A DNA stretch of 54,337 nt from an uncultured Eubacteriales bacterium (lineage in GTDB: Bacteria > Bacillota > Clostridia > Oscillospirales > CAG-382). The notes below the pieces were generated by a model, which made no database searches, was not told the DNA's origin, and worked only from the letters and a program-made list of their open reading frames with translations. Positions within the stretch are counted from its first letter, which is position 1, and the number at the start of each line of letters is the position of its first letter. Below, in pieces: positions 8,688 to 16,116 of the stretch. Made by a program: the position numbers and the translations under genes. The stretch spans positions 1-54,337 of the forward strand of contig CAKSCV010000020.1 of the NCBI GenBank assembly GCA_934444645.1, read 5' to 3'.

Positions 8688-9552
8688 TCTTTGCTGCCGC
8701 TTCGGCTCTCTTTTGCCGCATATACTGCGTCGGCGGCACACCGACGCGGTGTGCAAAGCGTGCCGAAAAATAATTTGCATCGGAATAGCCGCACAAAAAG
8801 GCGATTTCGGTGACGGAAAGCGTGTTCTCGCCAAGTAAGGAACACGCTTTTTCCATGCGCAGCTTTTCGATGTAATGCCGCACGGTATACCCGGTGGTCT
8901 GCCGGAACACCGTGCTGAGCGTCCGCCGGGAAACGCCGCAGACAGCCGCCGTATCGTCAAGTGTCACGTCCGATGCAAAATTGCGGTGTAAAAAGGTGAG
9001 AGCCGCCGCGACAAGCGCTGCGTGACCGGCCGTATCCGCCGGTGTTTTTTCGCGATAGGCAGCTAGCAGCATATACCGAAGCGGCAAAAGCAGCGTCGAA
9101 ATCAGTGAAGGCGGCGGAATTTCTGCCGAAAGATAGGTTTGATACTGTTTGACGGCCGTCTCTTTCGGCAATTGATGCTTTTCGGCGGCGTGGAGCGCTT
9201 TGGACAGACTGCCTGTATAGCCGCCGACACTGATAAAGCCGCAGATGGTATGGCCGTCGCAAACGGGAACGACATATTCGCCGACACCGGCATAGCAAGA
9301 GCCGAAGAAGATCTCCTCGCCGTGCGTGCGGATGTGTTCGTAAATCCCGGATTGACGGCAGATGCATTCGTTCCACAGGTCGGAAACGGATTTGATGAAA
9401 ACACAATACGGGTTTGCATGGATATTGTACGGTGCCAATCGGCCGGTCACGTGCGTTAAGGCATCGCCGCATGAGTGAATGGTTACAAACAGCTTTTGTT
9501 CGTTTTTTAAGTACACGATATAGTCTTCGATGGCTTCCATGGTCGATTTCAC
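8677..9552 (-). CDS. AraC-family regulator with an N-terminal PocR-type sensory domain
   Basis: About 291 residues. Residues ~5-150 match the PocR ligand-binding fold, with paired cysteines in NECICRQSG and FGSCYAGV and a VPVCDGH(T)ICGFISVGGY strand. The C terminus (~190-285) is the double helix-turn-helix (VTLDDTAAVCGVSRRTLS and VTEIAFLCGYSDANYFSARF). I prefer the GTG start at 9552 because AAGGAG lies 9 nt upstream; the ATG four codons later is too far from it. It is divergent from the FAD oxidoreductase and separated from it by two direct repeats, so it is probably that gene's activator. The inducer is unknown; PocR domains often sense small metabolites. Confidence 0.88.
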   Translation of the reverse strand: MKSTMEAIEDYIVYLKNEQKLFVTIHSCGDALTHVTGRLAPYNIHANPYCVFIKSVSDLWNECICRQSGIYEHIRTHGEEIFFGSCYAGVGEYVVPVCDGHTICGFISVGGYTGSLSKALHAAEKHQLPKETAVKQYQTYLSAEIPPPSLISTLLLPLRYMLLAAYREKTPADTAGHAALVAAALTFLHRNFASDVTLDDTAAVCGVSRRTLSTVFRQTTGYTVRHYIEKLRMEKACSLLGENTLSVTEIAFLCGYSDANYFSARFAHRVGVPPTQYMRQKRAEAAAKTTG

Positions 9553-9570
9553 GGCGAACAAGCTCCTTTT

Positions 9571-9600
9571 TGCCCGAAAGCAAAGATTTTTTGCCCGAAA
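9571..9600. promoter_or_regulatory. Predicted operator: two direct TGCCCGAAA repeats 21 bp apart
   Basis: TGCCCGAAA occurs at 9571-9579 and 9592-9600, each preceded by a T run. The 21-bp period places both on one DNA face, the classical geometry for an AraC-type protein. The pair abuts the weak -35 of the FAD oxidoreductase promoter (activating position) and lies in the regulator's own leader, so autoregulation is likely. Confidence 0.65.
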
Positions 9601-9604
9601 TTTA

Positions 9605-9633
9605 AGGCTTCCCGGAACAGTATAGCCTATAAT
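9605..9633 (+). promoter_or_regulatory. Activator-dependent promoter of the FAD oxidoreductase gene
   Basis: A perfect -10 TATAAT (9628-9633) has a poor -35 (AGGCTT at 9605-9610), as expected for a promoter that needs an activator bound next to the -35. Confidence 0.6.
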
Positions 9634-9647
9634 GAACGTACAGTCAA
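9619..9647 (-). promoter_or_regulatory. Promoter of the AraC-type regulator gene
   Basis: On the minus strand, TTGACT and TATACT are 17 bp apart. It overlaps the divergent FAD oxidoreductase promoter, so the two would compete for polymerase. Confidence 0.7.
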
Positions 9648-9679
9648 GCAAAAATTGCAAAAAACGGGAGGAGAATTTC

Positions 9680-10963
9680 ATGACGTATACGGAAAACGCG
9701 CATAAGATTCCGGTTGTCGAAACGGAGGTTTTGGTCATCGGCGCGGGACCGGCCGGTGTGGCAGCAGCCTACACGGCGGCGCATCTCGGTGCGAAAACGG
9801 TGATTGTCGAAGCCCTCGGCGCTCTCGGCGGTATTGCCACAAGCGGCATGATGAGCCATTGGACAGGCTCGTGCGGCAGTCGGCTGTATCACAAGATTCT
9901 CGCCGACAGTGCGTCGTTAAGAGACGGCGAGCTGCACGGGAAGATCATGAGCGAAATCGATCCGGAGCGATTGAAATACCAGTTTTTGAAAATGCTTTCG
10001 GACGAGGGTGTGAAAATTTATCTGTACACGCTTGCAAGCGAGGTCATTATGGAAGGCAACCGCGTCAAGGGCGTCATTATCGAAAACAAAGAGGGACGCA
10101 CGGCTGTTTTGGCGCACACGGTCATCGATTGCAGCGGCGACGGCGACATTGCCGCCAAGGCCGGTGTGCCGTACTTTATGGGACGCGAGGGCGACGGAAA
10201 AATGCAGCCGGCAACGCTGATGTTCAAGGTCGGCGGGGTGGATATGGAACGTGCGGTGCTGCTGCCGTCTTTTGAAAGCACGTACATGACCGAAAAAGGG
10301 GAGCTTCAGGCACTGGCGCGCGCGCATCTGCCGGCACCGGCCGGGCACGTGCTTTTGTACCGTTCGACGCTGCCGGGCATTGTCACCTGCAATATGACCA
10401 ACGTCACCGGCATCGACGGCACGAAAAACGCGGATCTGGTCAAGGCCGAGCTTGTCTGCCGCGGACAGATTGACACGATCGTGAATTTCTTGCGCGAATA
10501 CGTGCCGGGCTTTGAAAGCTGCTATCTCATCGCGACGGCGTCTCTCATGGGAATCCGCGAAACGCGGCATTTTGAGGGGCGGTACGCCTTGACCGAGGAG
10601 GATATTCTGACAGCACGCGTTTTTGACGATTGGGTCGTATGGGACGCACATTTCAATTTCGATATTCACAACGTAGACGGCGCAGGACTCGATGCCAACG
10701 GCGCACAGGCAAAATTCACGCAAACACGCGGCTACACCATTCCTCTCGGCTGTTTTTTGCCAAAGAAAGTCGAGGGATTGCTCCTTTGCGGACGGAACAT
10801 TTCCGGCACGCACAAGGCACATTCGAACTTCCGCGTGATGCCGATCTGCGTCGGAATGGGCGAAGGCATGGGTGCCGTGGCGGCGTATGCCGTCAAGCAC
10901 AGTGTGCCGTATGACAAGGTCGATCTTGCGCAGATTCAAGCGTATCTGCGCAAAGGCGAATAG
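9680..10963 (+). CDS. FAD-dependent oxidoreductase (FAD_oxidored family)
   Basis: 427 residues. The Rossmann dinucleotide fold begins at residue ~16 (VLVIGAGPAGVAAAYTAA), followed by GALGGIATSGMM, typical of the 'FAD dependent oxidoreductase' group that includes fumarate reductase/BaiN-like and uncharacterised glycan-related enzymes. A central VIDCSGDGDIAAKAGVPYF motif and a C-terminal GLLLCGRNISGTHKAHSNFRV segment close the FAD site. The substrate is unknown. The ATG follows GGGAGGAG; an upstream in-frame ATG at 9632 falls on the -10 and can be excluded. It is monocistronic, with a terminator 4 nt after the stop. Confidence 0.85.
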   Translation: MTYTENAHKIPVVETEVLVIGAGPAGVAAAYTAAHLGAKTVIVEALGALGGIATSGMMSHWTGSCGSRLYHKILADSASLRDGELHGKIMSEIDPERLKYQFLKMLSDEGVKIYLYTLASEVIMEGNRVKGVIIENKEGRTAVLAHTVIDCSGDGDIAAKAGVPYFMGREGDGKMQPATLMFKVGGVDMERAVLLPSFESTYMTEKGELQALARAHLPAPAGHVLLYRSTLPGIVTCNMTNVTGIDGTKNADLVKAELVCRGQIDTIVNFLREYVPGFESCYLIATASLMGIRETRHFEGRYALTEEDILTARVFDDWVVWDAHFNFDIHNVDGAGLDANGAQAKFTQTRGYTIPLGCFLPKKVEGLLLCGRNISGTHKAHSNFRVMPICVGMGEGMGAVAAYAVKHSVPYDKVDLAQIQAYLRKGE

Positions 10964-10966
10964 AAA

Positions 10967-11007
10967 AGCAAAAGCGGAACGGTCCTGCGGTCGTTCCGCT
11001 GCTTTTT
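10967..11007 (+). terminator. Terminator of the FAD oxidoreductase gene
   Basis: Stem AGCGGAACG/CGTTCCGCT, extended by AAGCA/TGCTT, followed by a run of five Ts. Confidence 0.88.
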
Positions 11008-11014
11008 CGCCAAA

Positions 11015-11150
11015 AAAGAGCCGCCGCAGGGCGGCGCAGAATGTTGCGGCAGCAACATGGGACCGCCGCAAGGCGGAAAAAACAGCCGCCGAGGGCGGCG
11101 AAAAAGCACACAGGGTGTGCTGCCCCGGCAGGGACACCGCCGTAAGGCGA
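11015..11150. repeat. Array of minimal hairpins flanking element R1
   Basis: Short palindromes stand nearly end to end: GCCGCC-GCAG-GGCGGC, ATGTTGCGGCAGCAACAT, CCGCC-GCAA-GGCGG, GCCGCCGAGGGCGGC, GCACACAGGGTGTGC and CGCCGTAAGGCG. There is no ORF. Similar arrays flank R2, R3, R4 and R5. Confidence 0.75.
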
Positions 11151-11152
11151 AA

Positions 11153-12292
11153 AAAGGATTTAATTGGATTGTGCGAGATTGTTGTTTGTGTGCGCTGGTT
11201 CGAGGTTTGCAGAACCTCGAATCTCTTCTTAAAAAGGTTTTAATTATTGCGGTGCGAAGCTGCGGCTGTGGTGAGCTGAATCGAGGTTTGCAAAACCTCG
11301 GAGCTTCCCGGAAAGGGAACGGGTTTATTCTTTTCGCGTGTACGAAAAGAACCAAAAGTACACCAGAGGTTTGCGAACCTCTGGACTCCGGGGACGATTC
11401 AAATCGCCGGTCGATACATAATTTTCGCTGAAATAAGCAGCCATCATCAGGTAACCGGTTTTGCGAAAAGCTGCAACTTCGCCGGGTATCGCCGGCAATG
11501 ATTTGAATCGGTGCGAAAGGGTTATCGTAGTGCAGACGCAAGACTGATGTTTTTACGAAAAAGGATTGTTATACTGCAAGCTCACAGGACGTTTTCGCAG
11601 ATGAAATTTGCAGCTGCACGTTAGTTTGGGTGCGGTGGAAAATTGAGATTTTGCTGTGTTTATAAAAAGCTTTTCTTTTTTGGTTGGCTTTGCATGTGCT
11701 GAAAAAACAGCCCTTTTCCGCAAACCAAAAGTTTTTCTTTTGCACAAACTTTCCTTATTCCCACCCAAAATAACTCTTTTTTGCCCTCCGCCGCCCTTTC
11801 CAACCACCCTTAACCTACTGTTTGCAAAGAATGCGGCTGTTCTTTTGCTCTTCGCTCTAATTTTGTGCTGTAAAGCCGGAGCGTCGCACCGATTCAAATC
11901 ATTGCCGGCGATACCCGGAAAACTGCAGTTTTCAGCATAGCCGGTTACCTGATGAATGCCGGACATTTCAGCAAAAATCTCGTATCGACCGGCGATTTGA
12001 ATCGAGGTCGCAGGACGGAGTCGTCTCCTTGAAACATGGTCGCCTTGCTCACGTCCGTTCGCAATTCTCCCTGTTTCGGCGGTCTCCGACGCACAAAAAC
12101 TTGCCACCGGCAACTTTTTGCACGTCCGAGCGTGCTTTTTGGTTACTTTTTGCACGACGCAAAAAGTGACAACTCGTTCCCCTTCCGGGGAGTTCCGAGG
12201 TTTCGCAAACCTCGGAACAGCGCACATAGATAACGACTTCGCACAATCCAATTAAATCCTTTTGAAACGCTCCGAGGTTCTGCAAACCTCGA
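11153..12292 (-). repeat. Composite inverted-repeat element R1 (reverse orientation)
   Basis: The left cap AAAGGATTTAATTGGATTGTG (11155 on) is matched by its inverse at 12238-12263. Left palindromes lie at 11200-11220, 11281-11300 and 11363-11384; right ones at 12193-12217 and 12273-12291. Long stems open with GATTCAAATC at 11396 and close with GATTTGAATC near 11504, and again at about 11892 and 11993. The core is pyrimidine-rich on the plus strand, opposite to R2, R4 and R5, which sets the orientation. Unusually, both arms have the AAATC/GATTT form of the stem. The right arm carries the 118-bp cassette (12024-12141) also present in R3. I see no protein-coding gene in the 1.5 kb between 10963 and 12473. 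Confidence 0.85.
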
Positions 12293-12382
12293 ATAGATTC
12301 GCCGCAGCCGCTGCTTTTGTGATACTTGTACAAGAAAACCGTCGAAAGTGAAGAAAATGTCTGCATTTTGTCGGTTTTTGTC

Positions 12383-12412
12383 TTGCTTTTGTTTTCGACG
12401 TTCTGCTATAAT
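12383..12412 (+). promoter_or_regulatory. Promoter of the 749-residue secreted protein
   Basis: TTGCTT and TATAAT are separated by 18 bp, with the start codon ~60 nt downstream. Confidence 0.65.
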
Positions 12413-12472
12413 TCCGGTAAGGAAGGTTTTCCTTTCAGTCTCATAACATCAATTAAAAGGAGTGAACATTTC

Positions 12473-14722
12473 ATGAAACACACACGCGTTCTTCTCGCGG
12501 CGTTTCTTTCGGCGGCTCTTTTGTGTATGAGTGCGCTCGCGTTTACGCCGGAAACCGTGGAAGCCAGTGCCGAACCGGTCATCGAAAACAGGGAAGCGGC
12601 CTTGAACGAGGTCACCTCCAATCTTTTGTTCTACCAGGATTTTGACAATCTGCCGACAGGCTCCTATCAGAGCGGCGAAATTGCCAGCATGCTCTCCGAA
12701 AGTGCCGGAAACAAGCTCGTCGATTTCGGCAAACAGGGCTGGGGCGTTCTCGGCAGCGGCTGCACCTTCGAGATCTGCGAAGAAGAAAACGGCAACCGCT
12801 ACTTAAAGATCACCGGTGCGACCTACCGCGCTTTCGGCGTTTGGTTTGAAAACGATTCCATGAACTACGCCGTTATGTCCTACAACTACAAATATCCGTC
12901 GGCAGGCACCTGCAAATCCGTCAACACCGCCGCCTATTCCGCAAAAGGTACGGCTTTTGTAGGCGGAAACAGCAACGGCAACACCGGCAACTGGGCGGCA
13001 AGCGGCGCTATCACGGACGCCTCCAAAACCGACTGGACACAAGCCCGTGCGCACACCTATATACAAAGCCCGTGTCTCGGCTTCGGCTTCAACCAAACGA
13101 ACGGCGAAAGCGTTATTTATCTCGACGACCTCGCCGTTTGGTCGTTCTCGACCAAGATCGACGACCCGGCAGAGCCGGCACACAAGAGTGCCGTCAAAAA
13201 GACGATTTCTTTCCAAAACAGCTCCGATTTCTCCGGCTATGACGTCAGTATGCCGTCCGACATCGAGCGCTGCGTGTGGTACAACTTTTATAACGGTCAA
13301 TGGTATGTACCGGTTACGGTGGACTTGAACAACATCATTCCGTCCTCCGCGCCGAACGGCTATGAATTTGCAGGCTGGTCGACCTCCGACGGCGGCACGC
13401 GCGTCAAGGACTGCCACTACGCCGATTTCAAGGTGCCGGGCAACTTCACGTTCTATGCCCTGTGGAAAAAAGCCGCGCCGACCGTGATGTTCGAGAATTT
13501 TGAAAGCTATGAAGCCGGCACGGTGCTGACGAGCGACGACCTCGCGTTCCTGCAGCTCAATCAGTTCGGCTCTGCCGATTTTACCGCAACCGTCGTTCTC
13601 GATGAAACCACCGGCAGCAAGGTGCTGAAAATAGCCGGCTCGAACATCTACGCCGGCTTCGCTCTCAAGAACAGAGGCCGCGCCGCCGAAAAAGAATACG
13701 TCATGTTTGATTACCGCTTCGATTCCGCCGAAGGCTCGCGCTTGACCCTTTATGCCGGAACCGACCACACGGGCGGAAATCATCGCGGCACGGTTGGCCG
13801 CACAACGGTTTGGACAAGCTATATTTTCGGTTCTGACCCGGCCAACAACGTTTTCGGCTTCTTCTTTGACCGTGACAGCGGCAACTATGTCATTTATCTC
13901 GACAATGTCTATTATTGGTGCATCCCCAAAGGGGTTGCCGATGAAGACAAGGCCGTGACCGTCTCGTTTGCCGACACAACCGTCGGCATAAAGCCGGAAG
14001 GTGCCGTCATGCCCGAAGCCATTACCAAGCAGCTTTGGGAAGACAAGGATACCGTCAACAACACCGTCAACCTCGCCGAAATCGTTCCGACAAGCATTCC
14101 CGGCGGTTATCGCTTCGTGGGCTGGTCGCTCGCCGACGGCGGAAAGGTGATCGCCACCAAATACAACACATATCGTTTCTTAAGGAACGAAACGTTATAT
14201 GCCGTATGGGAGGAACTCGATGCTCCGACGGTTACCGACAAGGTCTCCATCCGCACCCAAGGTGTTCAGGGTATGCGCTTTACGGCAAACGCAAGCACCG
14301 CGGCAACGCTTTCCGACAACGTTGAAATCGGCTTCCTCGTCACACGCGCTTCTTTCTACGAGATCCAGCTCGGCAGCGACGAAGACCTCTTTACCTTTGA
14401 GATCATCGGCAACAGCAACAAAAACCACGCTTCCGGCATTGCCTTCAAGAAGACCGACGGCACCGTTACGCTCAACAAGCTCATGCAAAATGCCGACGAC
14501 GCTTCGATCTCCGCATACAGCGCCGTTCTTATCGGCATTCCGGAATCCAAGGCAAACTTCACCGAGAAAATCTACATCCGTTCGTATATCAAGTTCGGCG
14601 ACCTCATGCTGTACGGCAACGTCAAGGCTCTGTCGCTATACGAAGCGGCTTTGGCTGTCAAAAACGCCGAAGGCTATGAAACCACCGACTACGTGGAACA
14701 CATTGTGGAAGTCTGCAAATAA
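12473..14722 (+). CDS. Large secreted multi-module protein with InlB-type repeats
   Basis: 749 residues with a signal peptide (1-23). Two tandem modules follow, each a ~170-residue beta-sandwich that looks like a carbohydrate-binding jelly roll (about 50-225 and 339-485, both starting FYQDFDNLPTGSY / MFENFESYEAGTV and ending in a 'YLDDLAVWSF/YLDNVYYWC' strand). Each is followed by an InlB B-repeat-like unit (GYEFAGWSTSDGG...FYALWK at ~296-332; GYRFVGWSLADGG...LYAVWE at ~545-580). Residues 590-749 are the C-terminal domain shared with the protein at 4383-5705. There is no catalytic domain, dockerin or sortase signal. The start was chosen at the ATG with AAAAGGAGTG upstream; the longer frame is untranslated leader. 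It is probably a surface or secreted glycan-binding protein. Confidence 0.8.
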   Translation: MKHTRVLLAAFLSAALLCMSALAFTPETVEASAEPVIENREAALNEVTSNLLFYQDFDNLPTGSYQSGEIASMLSESAGNKLVDFGKQGWGVLGSGCTFEICEEENGNRYLKITGATYRAFGVWFENDSMNYAVMSYNYKYPSAGTCKSVNTAAYSAKGTAFVGGNSNGNTGNWAASGAITDASKTDWTQARAHTYIQSPCLGFGFNQTNGESVIYLDDLAVWSFSTKIDDPAEPAHKSAVKKTISFQNSSDFSGYDVSMPSDIERCVWYNFYNGQWYVPVTVDLNNIIPSSAPNGYEFAGWSTSDGGTRVKDCHYADFKVPGNFTFYALWKKAAPTVMFENFESYEAGTVLTSDDLAFLQLNQFGSADFTATVVLDETTGSKVLKIAGSNIYAGFALKNRGRAAEKEYVMFDYRFDSAEGSRLTLYAGTDHTGGNHRGTVGRTTVWTSYIFGSDPANNVFGFFFDRDSGNYVIYLDNVYYWCIPKGVADEDKAVTVSFADTTVGIKPEGAVMPEAITKQLWEDKDTVNNTVNLAEIVPTSIPGGYRFVGWSLADGGKVIATKYNTYRFLRNETLYAVWEELDAPTVTDKVSIRTQGVQGMRFTANASTAATLSDNVEIGFLVTRASFYEIQLGSDEDLFTFEIIGNSNKNHASGIAFKKTDGTVTLNKLMQNADDASISAYSAVLIGIPESKANFTEKIYIRSYIKFGDLMLYGNVKALSLYEAALAVKNAEGYETTDYVEHIVEVCK

Positions 14723-14816
14723 GCGGGCCTCCCGTCGGTTCCCGAGTCCATAAATATCCGGATTTCTCCTTTTCCGGATCCACACAGCAAAAACGCTGTG
14801 CACATCTCTCCTTTTT

Positions 14817-14862
14817 GCAAGGTCCTCCGCAGGATTTTTCCCGTGGAGGACCTTGCGTTTTT
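14817..14862. terminator. Bidirectional terminator between convergent genes
   Basis: A 12-bp stem GCAAGGTCCTCC/GGAGGACCTTGC is flanked by GTTTTT on the plus side and AAAAAGG-type sequence on the other. It serves the secreted protein and probably also the convergent ATPase gene, whose stop codon lies at its edge. Confidence 0.88.
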
Positions 14863-15976
14863 ATTTGGCAAGAAGTGCGCGGATGACCTTGTCGGACATT
14901 TCCGAAACCACGCGGTAATCGGTGGCCTTGCCGTAGATTTTTTCCAAGGACGCATGCAGCGCACCGGCTTCGGCAAGCTCTTCGGCTGCCGCGTTCATGA
15001 GCGCATCACGGCATTTTTCGGCAAAACGGTATTTGGCGCGGCTTGGTGCAAAGCGTTTGGCGTCAAAAAAGCGGCCGAGGTTGATGATCTTATACGGCAT
15101 CTCCGCCCGATCCAAGGCGGCGCAGTACGCATCGTCGTACAGGCTGATGCACACCGACGGCTCTTCCAAGAAAAGAAACGCATATTCCGACGCATTCGGC
15201 ACGCACACACCGGCCGTGACCTTCGCGCCGGAGCGCAGCGCAAGGTCGCATAACACCGAGAAGAACGTACCGGCAAGTGTGTGACTGTCCTTGACAAAAT
15301 ACAGCTGTTTGGCCATTTTTTCGGGTGTGAAGAAGCGGATGCTGCCGTCACAGCTGACCGCGTCGGCAATAGCCGGCGTCAACCGACCCGTACCGCCCTT
15401 TTTGAGATGCTTAGCGCACAGACGGGCGGCAGCGGCACGCATTTTGGCTCTGTCCAAGCAGCGCACGCCGATAGCGCGCATTTCCTCTTCGGCGTTCTTT
15501 GCGGCGGCAAGCAGGCGGTAAGCCGCGCGGTAATGCGCACTTTTAGCGTCGCTTATCTCACAGATATGTGCCGCTTCTTTTTCCAAAAGCGGAATGTTCC
15601 ATGCCTCGCCGAGCGGCACGATCTCTTCTTTGGCACCGGCATAGCGCGGATCGACCGTATGCGGTGCGGTGCCGTCGAGGACGGCTTTGCCGGTTTCGGG
15701 AATTAAAAGCCCGTCAAGCGATTTCGGATCACTCGAGCAATGGTAAAAAATCGGATGAAAACCGTTTTTCCGGGCGGCAAGCGCGGCGTTTTTCATGAGT
15801 GTGCTTTTCCCGACGCCCGGACCGCCTTTGAGAATATACATTTTTTTCAAGAGCTTCGGGTCAAAGACGGAATCGAAAAAGCTGACAAATCCGGCGCTTG
15901 TATTGGCAGCGGCAAAATAATGCTGTTCGGTGCATGACAGACGGTTGATTTGCTCATAATACGCGGTATCTTTCAT
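14861..15976 (-). CDS. P-loop ATPase of the PRK06851-type family
   Basis: 371 residues. The Walker A motif GGPGVGKST (51-59) follows MYILK. A second half repeats the nucleotide-binding-like pattern (FFTPEKMAKQLYFVKD...), as in the duplicated ATPases found in spore-forming Firmicutes. The family is usually annotated only as 'ATPase'; the role is unknown. The start ATG has AAAGGAC 8 nt upstream; an in-frame start six codons earlier overlaps the ribosome binding site. It is transcribed alone on the minus strand, convergent with the preceding secreted protein gene. Confidence 0.78.
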   Translation of the reverse strand: MKDTAYYEQINRLSCTEQHYFAAANTSAGFVSFFDSVFDPKLLKKMYILKGGPGVGKSTLMKNAALAARKNGFHPIFYHCSSDPKSLDGLLIPETGKAVLDGTAPHTVDPRYAGAKEEIVPLGEAWNIPLLEKEAAHICEISDAKSAHYRAAYRLLAAAKNAEEEMRAIGVRCLDRAKMRAAAARLCAKHLKKGGTGRLTPAIADAVSCDGSIRFFTPEKMAKQLYFVKDSHTLAGTFFSVLCDLALRSGAKVTAGVCVPNASEYAFLFLEEPSVCISLYDDAYCAALDRAEMPYKIINLGRFFDAKRFAPSRAKYRFAEKCRDALMNAAAEELAEAGALHASLEKIYGKATDYRVVSEMSDKVIRALLAK

Positions 15977-16065
15977 AAAATGCAGTCCTTTCACGGTGTT
16001 TTATTATCATGGTATGCAGCTTCTTCAAAAAGGTTCGAAAGGACGTGCCGCCGCATACGTGCAAT

Positions 16066-16100
16066 CGAAAAGCCCTCCGCAAAAACGGAGGGCTTTTCGG
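16066..16100 (-). terminator. Terminator of the blaR1-like gene
   Basis: A 15-bp perfect stem CGAAAAGCCCTCCGC and its complement around a five-base loop. The T tract is formed by the stem's own CTTTTCGATT end. It lies 17 nt past the M56 peptidase stop. Confidence 0.85.
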
Positions 16101-16116
16101 CTTTATTATATTACTG

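Noticed and set aside
10973..12300. Element blocks as decayed insertion sequences with a transposase
   Set aside because: No transposase remnant in any of the five blocks in either strand, and the internal order of hairpins is preserved rather than decayed.
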